Assembly (NCBI RefSeq): GCF_000196875.2 | Contig: NC_014532.2 | Coordinates: 3,997,826 to 4,061,825 of the forward strand | DNA length: 64,000 nucleotides | Source: Halomonas elongata DSM 2581 | GTDB lineage: Bacteria > Pseudomonadota > Gammaproteobacteria > Pseudomonadales > Halomonadaceae | Direction of reading: 5' to 3' | Shown here: positions 54,945-64,000 of the stretch, one piece after another | Layout of the letters: each line of letters starts with the position of its first letter | How positions within the stretch are numbered: position 1 is the first letter of the stretch | Position numbers and translations under genes: made by a program | Notes under the pieces: generated by a model | Databases searched by the model: none | The model's input: the letters and a program-made list of their open reading frames with translations, nothing else | Told to the model about the DNA's origin: nothing

Positions 54945-56183
54945 ATGAGCCAGCGACAATCCCACGATACCTTGCATCGGGAAAGTGACTTCGATCTGGC
55001 GTCACTGCTTCCTCCCCTCTGTGCCTGGCATGCTGAACACGGGCATGACACGGACGACGCATCGCGCTCCCCGCGGGCCATCCGGGAGCGGATGCAGGCC
55101 GAGGTACAGGCCCTGGAGTCGCTGATGAACGGTGACGAGGATCGCCTGCGGTTATCCGACCTGGCTCGCTGGCTCGACGAGAACATCACGCGTCTCGATC
55201 CTTTGCTGCGTTCGCGCAATGCCCTGCTGTTGCCCGAAAGCTGGGCGCGTGCCCATCCCCGCAGTCGGTTTCTCGACGAAGGACGTGCCCTGATGGCCAA
55301 TGCCATCGATCGCGATCTCGAAGGCTTCGGTGCCGAGGGGCCTCTCGACCCGGCCGCCGACGTGGCATCGCTGCTGGTGGGGCTGGAAGTTCGTGACGAG
55401 ACCAGGCTTGCCCATCAGGCCCTGGATGGCTACTTGCGCATTTCCGGCGACTACGCGCTGACGCGTCTATTGTCGGTCTTCCGCGTCATCGAATGCCTTT
55501 CCGGGGCCCGTCGGGCCCTGCGGCGCCGAGCGGAAGCCGGTGACGACGAGCAGCCGGCGCTGCTGGCGGAAACCATGGGTGCCTGTCGTCGCTATCTCGA
55601 TCTCGCCGAGCGGCATACCGAATTCCGTTTTCCCCCTCTGGTCATCGGTATCGGTGTGGCCGGGAGCGGCAAGAGTCGTTTCACGCGTACCCTGGTGAGC
55701 CGCTTGGGGGCGATCCGGGTGTGTTCCGATGTGGAGCGACGCCGCCTGCATGGAATTCATCCACAGGCCGAGAAGACTCGACTGCCTGTGGATATGTTTT
55801 CCGATGATGCTACCGAGAAGACTTATCAACGCCTGGCGAAATGCGCCGGTTCCTTGCTGGATGCTGGATTGCCGGTCTGCATCGATGGTACCTGCCTCAA
55901 GCGCGAGCAACGCGATCTCTTGCGTCACCAGGCCGAAGGCCGGGGTTTGCCGGTGCTGTTGATCAGCTTCGAGGCTGATGAGGCGACCCTCGAGCGGCGT
56001 ATCGTCAAGCGGGCCGCGCGTCTGGACGTTCCCGTCGAGGAAAGCCTCGCCATCCTGGCCCGGCAACGCGAGGCCTTCGAGGACTTCACCGACGAGGAAC
56101 GCCGGCTGCTGATCAGGCTCGACACCACCGCCGACAATGCCGCCGAGACACTGGCCGGATTGATTCAGGAGCATGTCCGCTGA
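54945..56183 (+). CDS. P-loop kinase-like ATPase with partial phosphotransferase-like N-terminus
   Basis: Protein of 412 aa, no signal or membrane segment. The C-terminal part (about 230-412) is a P-loop kinase domain with Walker A GIGVAGSGKS (235-244), DVERRRLHGI, IDGTCLKREQRDLLR and an arginine-rich lid region. The middle (about 115-195), DVASLLVGLEVRDE...GYLRISGDYALTRLL, resembles the last third of the aminoglycoside-phosphotransferase-like domain that precedes this kinase in COG2187/COG0645 fusion proteins, but the catalytic HGD loop and N-lobe are absent; residues 1-110 are not recognised. Starts 28 bases after hemL. Function unknown. Confidence 0.75.
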   Translation: MSQRQSHDTLHRESDFDLASLLPPLCAWHAEHGHDTDDASRSPRAIRERMQAEVQALESLMNGDEDRLRLSDLARWLDENITRLDPLLRSRNALLLPESWARAHPRSRFLDEGRALMANAIDRDLEGFGAEGPLDPAADVASLLVGLEVRDETRLAHQALDGYLRISGDYALTRLLSVFRVIECLSGARRALRRRAEAGDDEQPALLAETMGACRRYLDLAERHTEFRFPPLVIGIGVAGSGKSRFTRTLVSRLGAIRVCSDVERRRLHGIHPQAEKTRLPVDMFSDDATEKTYQRLAKCAGSLLDAGLPVCIDGTCLKREQRDLLRHQAEGRGLPVLLISFEADEATLERRIVKRAARLDVPVEESLAILARQREAFEDFTDEERRLLIRLDTTADNAAETLAGLIQEHVR

Positions 56184-56336
56184 GGCATGCCCTGCCCCGG
56201 CATCCGGCGGGCGGGCCAGCTTGCCGCTCGTACCTCGAACATCACGAGGGTGGCGTGGATTTCCCCTCCGCCCCCGTGGTTCGTAGAATGCGTCGCTGAC
56301 CCTCTTTACCCGATTCCGTTAGCAAGAGCGCATGAC

Positions 56337-56945
56337 ATGTCCAAGCATCTGGTACTGGCCAGTGGTAACGCCGGCAAGCTCCGTGAATTCCATCAGCTTC
56401 TCGCTCCCCTGGGCTTCGAGGTCAGGCCCCAGTCGGAATTTGCCGTCGACGAGGTCGAGGAAACCGGGCTGACCTTCGTCGAGAATGCCCTGCTCAAGGC
56501 GCGCGAGGCCAGTCGGGTCAGTGGTGCCCCGGCCCTGGCCGACGATTCCGGCCTCGCCGTGGAAGCCTTGCAGGGGCATCCTGGTATCTATTCCGCCCGC
56601 TTTGCCGGCGAGCCCAAGGATGACGAACGCAACAATCGTCATCTTCTCGAGGCGTTGAGCGATGTCCCCGAAGGGGAGCGCCAGGCCCGCTATTGGTGCG
56701 TGCTGGTACTGCTGCGCCACGCCGAGGACCCGGTCCCGTTGATCGTTCAGCGACACTGGGACGGCGAGATCCTCGCCCATCCGCGTGGCGAGGGTGGCTT
56801 CGGTTACGATCCCCTGTTCTGGGTGCCGGATCAGGGAATGTCGGCGGCCGAGCTGTCGGATTCGGAAAAGAATCGCCTGAGTCATCGCGGTCGCGCCCTT
56901 CACGCCCTGGTGGATGCCTTGTCCGATACTGCGTGGTCACCATGA
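56337..56945 (+). CDS. rdgB: XTP/dITP diphosphatase RdgB
   Basis: House-cleaning pyrophosphatase for deaminated purine nucleotides, 202 aa. [17 protein letters not shown] at the start, [46 protein letters not shown] and [10 protein letters not shown] are diagnostic. ATG 56337 fits the family start; its stop overlaps the hemW start (ATGA). Confidence 0.96.
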   Translation: MSKHLVLASGNAGKLREFHQLLAPLGFEVRPQSEFAVDEVEETGLTFVENALLKAREASRVSGAPALADDSGLAVEALQGHPGIYSARFAGEPKDDERNNRHLLEALSDVPEGERQARYWCVLVLLRHAEDPVPLIVQRHWDGEILAHPRGEGGFGYDPLFWVPDQGMSAAELSDSEKNRLSHRGRALHALVDALSDTAWSP

Positions 56946-58117
56946 TCGACCGTCTGCCGCCCCTGGCACTCTATGTCCATGTGCCCTGGTGCGTGCGCAA
57001 GTGCCCGTACTGCGATTTCAATTCCCACGGCGTGGGGCGCGGTGCCGAGCTGCCCGAAGAGGAATATCTGGCGGCGTTGATCGAGGACCTCGATGCCGAC
57101 CTGCCGCTGGCCGCCGGGCGCGAGATCGTCAGTGTCTTCATCGGAGGAGGAACGCCGAGCCTGATGTCGGCCTCCTTCTACCTTCGATTGCTCGAAGCGC
57201 TGCAAGCTCGGCTGCCCCTGGCTTCGGATATCGAGATCACCCTGGAGGCCAACCCCGGCACCCTGGAGCGCGGGCGATTCGCGGGCTATCGCGAAGCCGG
57301 TATCAATCGACTCTCGCTCGGGGTCCAGAGTTTTCAGGACGATCAGCTCGCCGCCCTGGGGCGCATCCACAGCGGGGGCGACGCTGGGGCCGCCATCGCG
57401 GAAGCCCGGCATGCCGGATTCGACAACCTCAATATCGATCTCATGCATGGCCTGCCCGGCCAGAGCGTCGAACTGGCGCTGGCCGATCTGGATCGGGCGC
57501 TGGCGCTGTCGCCCGAGCACCTTTCCTGGTACCAGCTGACTCTGGAGCCCAATACCGAATTCCACTCCCGGCCGCCGACGCTGCCGGAAGAAGAGGTGCT
57601 CTGGGATATTCAGGACATGGGGCATGAACGGCTGGAAGCCGAAGGGCTCGAGCGCTACGAGATATCCGCCTATGCACGTCCCGGTCTAGGGGCCCGCCAT
57701 AATCTCAATTACTGGCGCTTCGGCGATTACCTGGGCATCGGTGCCGGCGCCCATGGCAAGTTGAGTGCACGGGCGGGCGACGGATTGACCATCGAACGGC
57801 GCTGGAAGGCGCGTCAACCGGAGGCTTATCTGAGGCGGCGTCACGATCCGCGGGGCTTCGTGGCCGGTCGTGCTGCGGTGACGGCCGATGAGCTGCCGCT
57901 GGAATTCGCCATGAATGCGCTGCGGCTCGTCGATGGTGTCTCGATGGCGACCTGGAGTGCACATAGCGGATATCCACAGGAGGTCATGACCTCGCGGCTG
58001 ACACGGGCACGGGAAAAAGGACTTTTGGTGGAAGATCCCGAAAGGCTTCAAGCTTCGCCACGCGGTCTATTATTCTTGAATGAGCTGTTGGCTATCATCA
58101 GTGAAGCCGACGCATAA
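56942..58117 (+). CDS. hemW: HemW-type radical SAM protein
   Basis: Radical SAM protein of 391 aa, proposed heme chaperone. The cluster motif is [10 protein letters not shown] (Cx3Cx2C), followed by [10 protein letters not shown] and [15 protein letters not shown]; a C-terminal HemN-like domain is complete. The lack of the extra N-terminal cysteine points to HemW rather than coproporphyrinogen oxidase HemN. Overlaps rdgB by four bases, as in many gammaproteobacteria. Confidence 0.93.
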   Translation: MIDRLPPLALYVHVPWCVRKCPYCDFNSHGVGRGAELPEEEYLAALIEDLDADLPLAAGREIVSVFIGGGTPSLMSASFYLRLLEALQARLPLASDIEITLEANPGTLERGRFAGYREAGINRLSLGVQSFQDDQLAALGRIHSGGDAGAAIAEARHAGFDNLNIDLMHGLPGQSVELALADLDRALALSPEHLSWYQLTLEPNTEFHSRPPTLPEEEVLWDIQDMGHERLEAEGLERYEISAYARPGLGARHNLNYWRFGDYLGIGAGAHGKLSARAGDGLTIERRWKARQPEAYLRRRHDPRGFVAGRAAVTADELPLEFAMNALRLVDGVSMATWSAHSGYPQEVMTSRLTRAREKGLLVEDPERLQASPRGLLFLNELLAIISEADA

Positions 58118-58149
58118 AGGACGCCATCCCTTTCACAAGGAGTTACCCC

Positions 58150-58821
58150 ATGATGAAGTCTGTTCGTCCGCTCGCCCCCCTGGCGGCCGCCATTCTGCTG
58201 GTCGGCTGTACCACCACGGATCCGTACAGCGGCCAGACGCAACGTAACAAGACGGGAACCGGTGCGGCCATTGGCGCGGCGATCGGCGCCGCTGCCGGCG
58301 CCTTGAGTGGTGATGGCAGTACCAGTCGTCGTGACCGCGCCCTGATCGGTGCTGCTGCCGGTGCTGCCGCCGGTGGCGGGATCGGTGCCTACATGGATCG
58401 CCAGGAACAACAGCTGCGCAGCAGTATGCAGGGCACCGGTATCGGGGTGGAACGCCAGGGCAACGACATCGTTCTCAACATGCCGAGCGAAGTCACCTTC
58501 GGTTTCGACTCCAGTGACCTGACACCGGCGGCCACCAGTGCCTTGAACGATGTCTCCAATGTTCTGACCCAATATACGGATACCCGGATCAACATTGCCG
58601 GCCATACCGACAGTACTGGCGATGCCGGCTACAACCAGCGCCTTTCCGAGCGTCGTGCACAAGCGGTGGGGCAATACCTGAGCCAGTCGGGCGTGTCCGC
58701 CGGTCGACTCAACATGCAGGGTTATGGCGAGAACCAGCCGGTGGCCAGCAACGATACCGAAGCCGGCCGTGCCCAGAATCGGCGTGTCGAGATGACCCTG
58801 ACGCCCATCACGCAGAACTGA
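58150..58821 (+). CDS. OmpA-family lipoprotein (YiaD-like)
   Basis: Outer-membrane lipoprotein of 223 aa. Lipobox LLVGC ends the signal. A glycine/alanine-rich stretch (GTGAAIGAAIGAAAGAL and a second one, about 37-80) resembles glycine-zipper repeats, followed by a C-terminal OmpA domain that binds peptidoglycan (INIAGHTDSTGDAGYNQRLSERRAQAV, NRRVEMTL). Single gene ended by a strong hairpin. Confidence 0.92.
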   Translation: MMKSVRPLAPLAAAILLVGCTTTDPYSGQTQRNKTGTGAAIGAAIGAAAGALSGDGSTSRRDRALIGAAAGAAAGGGIGAYMDRQEQQLRSSMQGTGIGVERQGNDIVLNMPSEVTFGFDSSDLTPAATSALNDVSNVLTQYTDTRINIAGHTDSTGDAGYNQRLSERRAQAVGQYLSQSGVSAGRLNMQGYGENQPVASNDTEAGRAQNRRVEMTLTPITQN

Positions 58822-58842
58822 TCGAAATCAGGTCCTCGTGTT

Positions 58843-58874
58843 GGCCCGCCTGCCCTTCGGGGAGGCGGGCCTTT
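58843..58874 (+). terminator. Terminator after the OmpA-family lipoprotein gene
   Basis: Nine-bp arms GGCCCGCCT / AGGCGGGCC, with further pairing around a TTCG loop, followed by TTTACTT. Confidence 0.85.
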
Positions 58875-58914
58875 ACTTGTCCACCCTTTCTTGCCCATTC
58901 CGGGATTCAGGACC

Positions 58915-59766
58915 ATGCTTTCCTACCAGCACGCCTATCATGCGGGCAATTTCGCCGACGTTCACAAGCATTTGGTGCTTTACGCCATTATCGACCACCT
59001 ATTACGTAAAGTATCTTCTGTTACGTATATCGATACTCATGCCGGTCGTGGTCGTTATCCCTTGAATGCCGAGGAGACCCTTCGGCTCGGGGAGTATCGA
59101 GATGGGGCGGAAAAGCTCTGGAAGGAGCGAGGGCGCCTTGCCGAAGACCCGCTACTGGCGGATTGGCTCGAGGGATTGGCAGCCGCCCAGAGCCGGCAGA
59201 ATCCAACGGAGCTCGATCACTACCCCGGTTCTCCCTGGTGGCTGGCCCAGCGACTGCGTGAGCAGGATGCATTGCGGCTGTTCGAACTGCATCCTCGAGA
59301 GCACGAGCACCTGAGTCGGCAGCAACTGGCCGACAGGGTGCGTCAGGTGCATGGCGATGGCCTGTCAGGGCTGATCGAGAGCCTGCCGGTAGCAACGCCT
59401 CGATTATGCGTACTGGTCGATCCTAGCTATGAACGCAAGGAGGAGTACGGCGAGGTCGCCGCCACGTTGCTCGAGGCCATGCGCAAGGCGCGTCACGGCA
59501 TTGTGCTGGTGTGGTATCCGCTGCTCCCCGCGGGACGCCACGAGGCACTTCTCGATGCACTCAAGGCCGGCGGGCTGCGCAAGATCTGGCGCAGCGAACT
59601 GAGAGTTGCGTCGCCCCAAAGTGAGCGGGGGATGTACGGCAGCGGCATGCTGGTGATCAATCCGCCCTGGGGGCTGGATCGGCGCCTGGAAGACGCCATG
59701 GCGCGACTGGCGCCCGTGCTGGGAGACGCCAGCCGCCACCGGGGCGACTGGTGGGTACCGGAATGA
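58915..59766 (+). CDS. rlmJ: 23S rRNA m6A2030 methyltransferase RlmJ
   Basis: SAM-dependent methyltransferase, 283 aa. N-terminal MLSYQHAYHAGNFADVHKHLVL is the RlmJ signature; YIDTHAGRGRYPL binds SAM and VLVDPSYERKEEY carries the DPPY-type catalytic motif in the variant DPSY. ATG 58915 chosen for family fit. Convergent with mnmE, 21 bases between stops. Confidence 0.94.
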   Translation: MLSYQHAYHAGNFADVHKHLVLYAIIDHLLRKVSSVTYIDTHAGRGRYPLNAEETLRLGEYRDGAEKLWKERGRLAEDPLLADWLEGLAAAQSRQNPTELDHYPGSPWWLAQRLREQDALRLFELHPREHEHLSRQQLADRVRQVHGDGLSGLIESLPVATPRLCVLVDPSYERKEEYGEVAATLLEAMRKARHGIVLVWYPLLPAGRHEALLDALKAGGLRKIWRSELRVASPQSERGMYGSGMLVINPPWGLDRRLEDAMARLAPVLGDASRHRGDWWVPE

Positions 59767-59787
59767 GCGTGCAGGGTGAGGGAGTGG

Positions 59788-61158
59788 CTACTTGCCGATG
59801 CAGAAGCTGCCGAAGATCTCGCCCAGAAGGTCATCGGCGCTGAATTCGCCGGTGATTTCCCCCAGGGCCTGTTGGGCGTCGCGCAGGTCCTCGGCGAGTA
59901 GTTCGCCGGCACCGTGGCCGGAGAGCTGGGCATCGCCGTTCTCGAGAGCCGTGGCAGCGCGGTCCAGGGCATCCAGGTGGCGGCGGCGTGCCGAGAAGCG
60001 TCCTTCGGTGGTCGTCGAGAAGCCCATGATGTCCTTCAGGTGCTCCTTCAAATTATCCACACCCTGACCGGTCTTGGCCGAGAGCCGGACGATCGGAGTG
60101 GCTGTGGATAAATCGAGCCCCGGCGGTTCCTGGCTGGTATCGACCTTGTTGCGCACCAGGGTGAGGCGACTCGGATCGGCGAGACGCTGGACGAACTCGG
60201 GCCAGATGCTCATGGGATCCAGGGCATCGGTGGTGGTGGCATCGACCATCAACAGCACGCGATCGGCCTTCTCGATTTCCGACCAGGCCCTGGCGACGCC
60301 GATCTTTTCCACCGCATCAGGAGTATCGCGCAGTCCGGCGGTATCGATCACGTGCAATGGCATGCCATCCAGGTGGATGTGCTCGCGCAGCACGTCACGG
60401 GTGGTGCCTTCGATTTCGGTGACGATGGCGGTGTCCTGCTCGGTGAGGGCGTTGAGCAGGCTCGACTTGCCGGCATTGGGCCGCCCGGCGATCACCACGC
60501 TCATGCCTTCGCGCATTAGCGCTCCCTGGCCGGCGCTGTCGCGGACGTCGGCCAGTCTGGCGCGAATCGACGCGAGCTTGCCGGCGACATGGCCATCGGC
60601 GAGAAAGTCGATCTCCTCCTCGGGAAAGTCGATGGCCGCCTCGACGTACATGCGCAGCTCGATGAGTTCCTGGACCAGTGCCTCGACGCGCTTCGAGAAT
60701 TCGCCCTGCAGCGAGCGCAGGGCATTCTCGGCAGCACCCCGGGAGCTTGCCTCGATCAGGTCGGCGATGGCCTCGGCCTGGGCCAGATCCAGCTTGTCAT
60801 TGAGGAAGGCGCGCTCGGAGAACTCGCCGGGCCTGGCCAGCCTTGCCCCCAGCTGCACGCAGTGTTCCAGCAGCAGGTCCATGATCACCGTGCCGCCGTG
60901 TCCCTGAAGTTCGAGCACGTCCTCGCCGGTGAAGGAGTTGGGTCCCTCGAAGAACAGCGCGATGCCTTCGTCGAGCATGCCATTCTCGCCCCGGAAAGGG
61001 CCATAGAAGGCTTGCCGTGGAGGAGGGCAGTGGCCCAGCATGCTTTCGGCGATCGAGCGGCTGGCAGAGCCCGAGACGCGGATGATGCCGACACCGCCCT
61101 GTCCGGGCGGCGTCGCCAGAGCGGCAATGGTGTCCTGTGCGTAGAGGCGTTCGGCCAT
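59788..61158 (-). CDS. mnmE: tRNA modification GTPase MnmE
   Basis: Partner of MnmG in wobble-uridine modification, 456 aa. N-terminal tetrahydrofolate domain starts [22 protein letters not shown]; the G domain has [27 protein letters not shown] and NKVD; the C-terminus ends with the catalytic CIGK. Two perfect DnaA 9-mers lie inside the gene (60053 and 60103). Confidence 0.97.
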   Translation of the reverse strand: MAERLYAQDTIAALATPPGQGGVGIIRVSGSASRSIAESMLGHCPPPRQAFYGPFRGENGMLDEGIALFFEGPNSFTGEDVLELQGHGGTVIMDLLLEHCVQLGARLARPGEFSERAFLNDKLDLAQAEAIADLIEASSRGAAENALRSLQGEFSKRVEALVQELIELRMYVEAAIDFPEEEIDFLADGHVAGKLASIRARLADVRDSAGQGALMREGMSVVIAGRPNAGKSSLLNALTEQDTAIVTEIEGTTRDVLREHIHLDGMPLHVIDTAGLRDTPDAVEKIGVARAWSEIEKADRVLLMVDATTTDALDPMSIWPEFVQRLADPSRLTLVRNKVDTSQEPPGLDLSTATPIVRLSAKTGQGVDNLKEHLKDIMGFSTTTEGRFSARRRHLDALDRAATALENGDAQLSGHGAGELLAEDLRDAQQALGEITGEFSADDLLGEIFGSFCIGK

Positions 61159-61209
61159 CGGTGATTCCTCGAGTGAGTCGACGACATTGTCGATGTCGCA
61201 GGCCCCAAA

Positions 61210-61241
61210 CGCCAGACCCCCGCAAGGGCGGGGGTCTGGCG
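61210..61241 (-). terminator. Strong hairpin between yidC and mnmE
   Basis: Perfect 14-bp arms CGCCAGACCCCCGC / GCGGGGGTCTGGCG with an AAGG loop, 20 bases after the yidC stop on the minus strand; followed by TTTGGGG. Confidence 0.8.
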
Positions 61242-61261
61242 AAGCGGACGAGCAGGGCGGC

Positions 61262-62962
61262 CTACTTGGTCTTCATGCCCTTGCCGACGTTGGGGTCGGC
61301 CTCGACCTTGCGGGTGATGAAGTACTGCTGGGCGATGGAGGTGATGTTGTTCACCACCCAGTAGATCACCAGGCCAGCCGGGAACCACAGGAAGAAGAAG
61401 GTGAAGACCACCGGCAGCAGCTTCATGATCTTCGCCTGGGTCGGGTCCGGCGGTGTCGGATTGAGCAGTTGCTGCACGAACATCGATGCGCCCATCAGGA
61501 TCGGCAGCACGAAGTAGGGATCCTTCACCGACAGGTCAGTGATCCAGAACATGAAGGGCGCGTGGCGCAACTCCACCGACTCGAGCAGCATCCAGTACAG
61601 GGCGATGAAGACCGGCATCTGCACCACGATGGGCAGACAGCCTCCCAGAGGATTGATCTTTTCCTTCTGGTAGAACTTCATCATCTCCTGGGACATCTTC
61701 TGGCGATCGTCGCCGTACTGTTCCTTGAGGCGCTGCATCTCCGGGCCGAGCTTGCGCATGCGCGCCATGGACTTGTAGGCCTTGGCGGAAAGCGGCAAGA
61801 GCGCGGTCTTGACCAGCAGCGTCAGGATGACGATGGACCAGCCCCAGTTGCCGATCACGTCCTGAATGTGGTCGAGCAACCAGAACAGCGGGTTGGCGAT
61901 GAACCACAACCAGCCGAAGTCGACGGTCAGCTCGAGGTTGGGGGCAACCGCTTCCAGGCGGTCCTGGATCTTGGGACCGACATAGAGCGTGGCGGCCAGG
62001 GTCGCCTTGCTTTCGGCGCCGAGGGTACGAGTCGGGCCGGCGAAGGCTGCCACGTTGCGATTCTGGGAATCGGTTGCGGTATAGAAGAGATTCTTCTGGT
62101 CCTGGGGCGGGGCCCATGCGGACGTGAAGTAGTGCTGGATCATGGCGACCCAACCACCCTCGACGTCGCGATTCTCGAACTTGCCGTCGCGGATATCGTC
62201 GAAATCGACCTTCAGGTAACGATCTTCAGGTGTGGAAAAGGCCGCACCCAGGAAGGAACGCATGCCCATCTTCGGGCCGGAGGAAGGATCGCTGCTGTTG
62301 TCACGCACCAACTGACCGACGAAGCGTGCGGTGACCGGCGTCTCGCTGGGGTTGTCCAGCAGGTAGGCGACATTCACCGCATAGCTGTCGCGATCGAAGG
62401 TGAAGCGCTTGATGACATCCACGCCATTGACGGTGGCGCTGAGGTCCACCTGCAGCTGATCGTCTCCCTCGTTCAGTCGGTATTCGGTTTTCTCGGGCGT
62501 GAAGGCGATGCGCCCCTGATGACCTTCCAACTGGAGTCCCGAGCGGGCCACATAGCTGCGTGTAGCGTTGTCGGAAAGCAGCACGAACGGTTGATCGGTG
62601 TCCTCGGCGTACTTGTGCTGCGGAAGAGCCGCATAAACGATGTCGCCGCCTTGCGGGTCGATGCGGATATCGAGTACGTCGGTAGCGACCGCCACCAGGT
62701 CACGGCTGTTGGAGGCGGCCTTGTCGCCGGGCATCGCGCTGCCCATGTCAGCGTTACCGGCGTTGGCGGTGCCGCTGGACGGAACCGACAGATCGCTACT
62801 GTCCGTATCCGCGGCATCCTGGGATGACGCTGGCGAGTCGCTGGTGATGGCCGGGGCCTCCGGCGCCTGGGTCGCCTGGCCGTAGTCCTGATTCCACTGC
62901 ACGACGATCAGATAGGCGAGTATCGCCAGGGGAATCAACAGGAGTAGTCGTTTTACGTCCAT
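61262..62962 (-). CDS. yidC: Membrane protein insertase YidC
   Basis: Inner-membrane insertase, 566 aa. First helix [18 protein letters not shown], a large periplasmic beta domain (about 60-345), and the conserved C-terminal insertase core with the essential arginine region ([25 protein letters not shown]) and [26 protein letters not shown] 62962 is the natural start. In most relatives yidD stands between rnpA and this gene; here it does not. Confidence 0.96.
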   Translation of the reverse strand: MDVKRLLLLIPLAILAYLIVVQWNQDYGQATQAPEAPAITSDSPASSQDAADTDSSDLSVPSSGTANAGNADMGSAMPGDKAASNSRDLVAVATDVLDIRIDPQGGDIVYAALPQHKYAEDTDQPFVLLSDNATRSYVARSGLQLEGHQGRIAFTPEKTEYRLNEGDDQLQVDLSATVNGVDVIKRFTFDRDSYAVNVAYLLDNPSETPVTARFVGQLVRDNSSDPSSGPKMGMRSFLGAAFSTPEDRYLKVDFDDIRDGKFENRDVEGGWVAMIQHYFTSAWAPPQDQKNLFYTATDSQNRNVAAFAGPTRTLGAESKATLAATLYVGPKIQDRLEAVAPNLELTVDFGWLWFIANPLFWLLDHIQDVIGNWGWSIVILTLLVKTALLPLSAKAYKSMARMRKLGPEMQRLKEQYGDDRQKMSQEMMKFYQKEKINPLGGCLPIVVQMPVFIALYWMLLESVELRHAPFMFWITDLSVKDPYFVLPILMGASMFVQQLLNPTPPDPTQAKIMKLLPVVFTFFFLWFPAGLVIYWVVNNITSIAQQYFITRKVEADPNVGKGMKTK

Positions 62963-63169
62963 GAGGGGTCTGCCCAATGGGTGGTGAACATTCCGATGGC
63001 GCAGCGTGAGTCGCACACCCGAGATACGCGAAAGCCTGCCATCGGCAGGCCGGCTTTCATCAGCGGAGCGTCCGCTTTCGGGGGGGCGGCGTCAAGCTTC
63101 GCGACGAGAGGCGATAACAGGCTCATCCGAACTCCGATCGATGGCGCTGGCAACGGTGCGCCCGACCGG
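62963..63169. other. rnpA-yidC gap without yidD
   Basis: 207 bases. None of the three minus-strand frames shows the YidD signature (RFYPTCS-like cysteine motif, HPGG). One 57-codon open frame (about 63126 to 62953) overlaps the yidC start but resembles nothing known to me. A 7-bp hairpin GCCTGCC-ATC-GGCAGGC at 63034-63050 followed on the minus strand by TTTC could attenuate transcription into yidC. Confidence 0.6.
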
Positions 63170-63568
63170 TCATCGACGGTCTGTCGAGGCGGTAGTGGGG
63201 CGGCCGGAGGTCTTCTGCGCTTCGCGCTCCAGGCGGCGCCACATGCCATGTAATTGGCGATGGACAACCTCATTGTCCAGCTCCTGTACGCCACGCCGGG
63301 CGAGTAACACGATGTCCACGGCGGGGAGTCGATGCTGGCGAAGCCGAATGGATTCGCGCGTGATTCGCTTGAGGCGATTGCGGTCAACGGCCCGACGGAC
63401 GTTCTTCTTGCTGAAGATGAGGCCGAGACGAGGGTGGCCCAATTCGTTGGGCGAGGCCAGGGCCATCAATCCCTTGCCGTGAAGCTTGAAAGCCGCCGTA
63501 TCGAAGACGCGTCGATAGTCCTCGGCGGTCAGTAGGCGCAGCCGCCGAGGGAAGCCCTGATAGGACAC
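63170..63568 (-). CDS. rnpA: Ribonuclease P protein component RnpA
   Basis: Protein subunit of RNase P, 132 aa. LTAEDYRRVFDTA, RLGLIFSKKNVRRAVDRNRLKRITRESIR contains the RNR motif that binds the RNA, and DIVLLARRG follows. Starts with GTG, as rnpA often does, 10 bases after rpmH. The tail after WRRLERE is longer than usual. Confidence 0.95.
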   Translation of the reverse strand: MSYQGFPRRLRLLTAEDYRRVFDTAAFKLHGKGLMALASPNELGHPRLGLIFSKKNVRRAVDRNRLKRITRESIRLRQHRLPAVDIVLLARRGVQELDNEVVHRQLHGMWRRLEREAQKTSGRPTTASTDRR

Positions 63569-63578
63569 GCGTTCGCGA

Positions 63579-63713
63579 TCAGGCGCTCAGACGCTTGCGG
63601 CCCTTGGCGCGACGACGCGCCAGGACGGCACGACCATTCTTGGTGGCCATGCGAGCGCGGAAGCCATGTGCGCGCTTGCGCTTGAGTACGCTGGGTTGGA
63701 AAGTGCGTTTCAT
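63579..63713 (-). CDS. rpmH: 50S ribosomal protein L34
   Basis: Forty-four residues starting [14 protein letters not shown] and ending [12 protein letters not shown], the universal L34 sequence. First gene of the rpmH-rnpA-yidC unit with a good promoter about 100-130 bases upstream. Confidence 0.98.
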   Translation of the reverse strand: MKRTFQPSVLKRKRAHGFRARMATKNGRAVLARRRAKGRKRLSA

Positions 63714-64000
63714 AACTGATTATTCCCACGTGGTTTTTTGGAACGGATCGATAACTTTTCAGAGGCGCCCGGTTTCCGCTGGAAACCTGGGGGGATTCGG
63801 CTCAAGACCGGGCATTGTAGTGATTTCACGGCCTCGGTGCAATTGCCCTGTTCGCTCAGCGTCAACCGGGGTGGGGCCATCGAGGTCACAGTTATTATTA
63901 ATTAAAGGTATATCCTGATACGGTTGTTATTATAACTGGGGAAACATTCTGTGGATAAGCTGATATAACTTAAAAATATCAGTACGTTACTTCGATAATT
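63714..64000. other. rpmH upstream region, probable edge of oriC/dnaA control region
   Basis: No coding frame. The outer 120 bases are strongly AT-rich (for example TTATTATTAATTAAAGG and ATATAACTTAAAAATATC) in an otherwise GC-rich window, and hold a perfect DnaA box TGTGGATAA at 63950-63958. In Pseudomonas-type chromosomes dnaA lies directly beyond and this gap is the origin. Confidence 0.7.
63814..63842 (-). promoter_or_regulatory. Sigma-70 promoter of rpmH
   Basis: Minus strand: TTGCAC (63842-63837), 17-bp spacer, TACAAT (63819-63814), about 100 bases before the rpmH start. Confidence 0.75.

Noticed and set aside
63720..63745. CCCACGTGG centre near rpmH as a parS site
   Set aside because: Only the CACGTG centre is symmetrical; the flanks do not match the TGTTTC / GAAACA arms.

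Overview
The window is a GC-rich stretch of a gammaproteobacterial chromosome, close to the replication origin. The block rpmH-rnpA-yidC-mnmE, mnmG-rsmG-parA-parB, atpIBEFHAGDC, glmU-glmS and the block rubB/ubiC-ubiA-phoB-phoR-pstSCAB-phoU follow the order known from Pseudomonas-type chromosomes. The protein style and the insertion of nrdHIEF, TRAP and glnHPQ genes make a halophilic Halomonadaceae member (Halomonas or a relative) my best guess; this is inference, since no rRNA is present. I see no insertion sequence, prophage, CRISPR array, tRNA or rRNA gene, and no clear pseudogene.

Left part (1-19.4 kb): a truncated rubredoxin reductase gene diverges from ubiC-ubiA (first two steps of ubiquinone synthesis). 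Then comes a complete phosphate regulon: phoB-phoR on the plus strand and pstS, pstC-pstA-pstB-phoU on the minus strand, with two well-formed Pho-box arrays (before phoB and before pstC) and cysZ between them. Next are a YciA-type thioesterase, an orphan Tat-exported TRAP receptor, uvrD, hexR, a small basic protein, an NSS sodium symporter and a DUF72 protein.

Middle (19.4-34 kb): a class Ib ribonucleotide reductase operon (nrdH-nrdI-nrdE-nrdF) behind a pair of NrdR-like boxes, the UDP-GlcNAc genes glmS and glmU, an ApbE lipoprotein, uppP, mgtE, and a MarR-controlled efflux pair (MFS plus HlyD) with a 33-bp palindromic operator over its promoter.

Right part (34-64 kb): the whole F1Fo ATP synthase operon with a good sigma-70 promoter; parB-parA-rsmG-mnmG; a 535-bp AT-rich, DnaA-box-like region upstream of mnmG; a glutamine-type ABC importer; erpA; argC; a CLC channel; heme and thiamine genes (hemJ, thiD, hemL, hemW); an unusual kinase-like P-loop ATPase; rdgB; an OmpA-type lipoprotein; rlmJ; and mnmE, yidC, rnpA, rpmH leading into an AT-rich edge with a perfect DnaA box (presumably the rpmH-dnaA origin region, with dnaA just outside).

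The most unusual signals outside genes are: two diverged copies of a ~90-bp double-stem palindromic element (nrdE-nrdF and erpA-argC gaps) whose inner hairpins differ in sequence but keep perfect pairing; an excess of perfect DnaA 9-mers towards the right end; the absence of yidD between rnpA and yidC; and a P-loop kinase fused to what looks like only the tail of an aminoglycoside-phosphotransferase-like domain.
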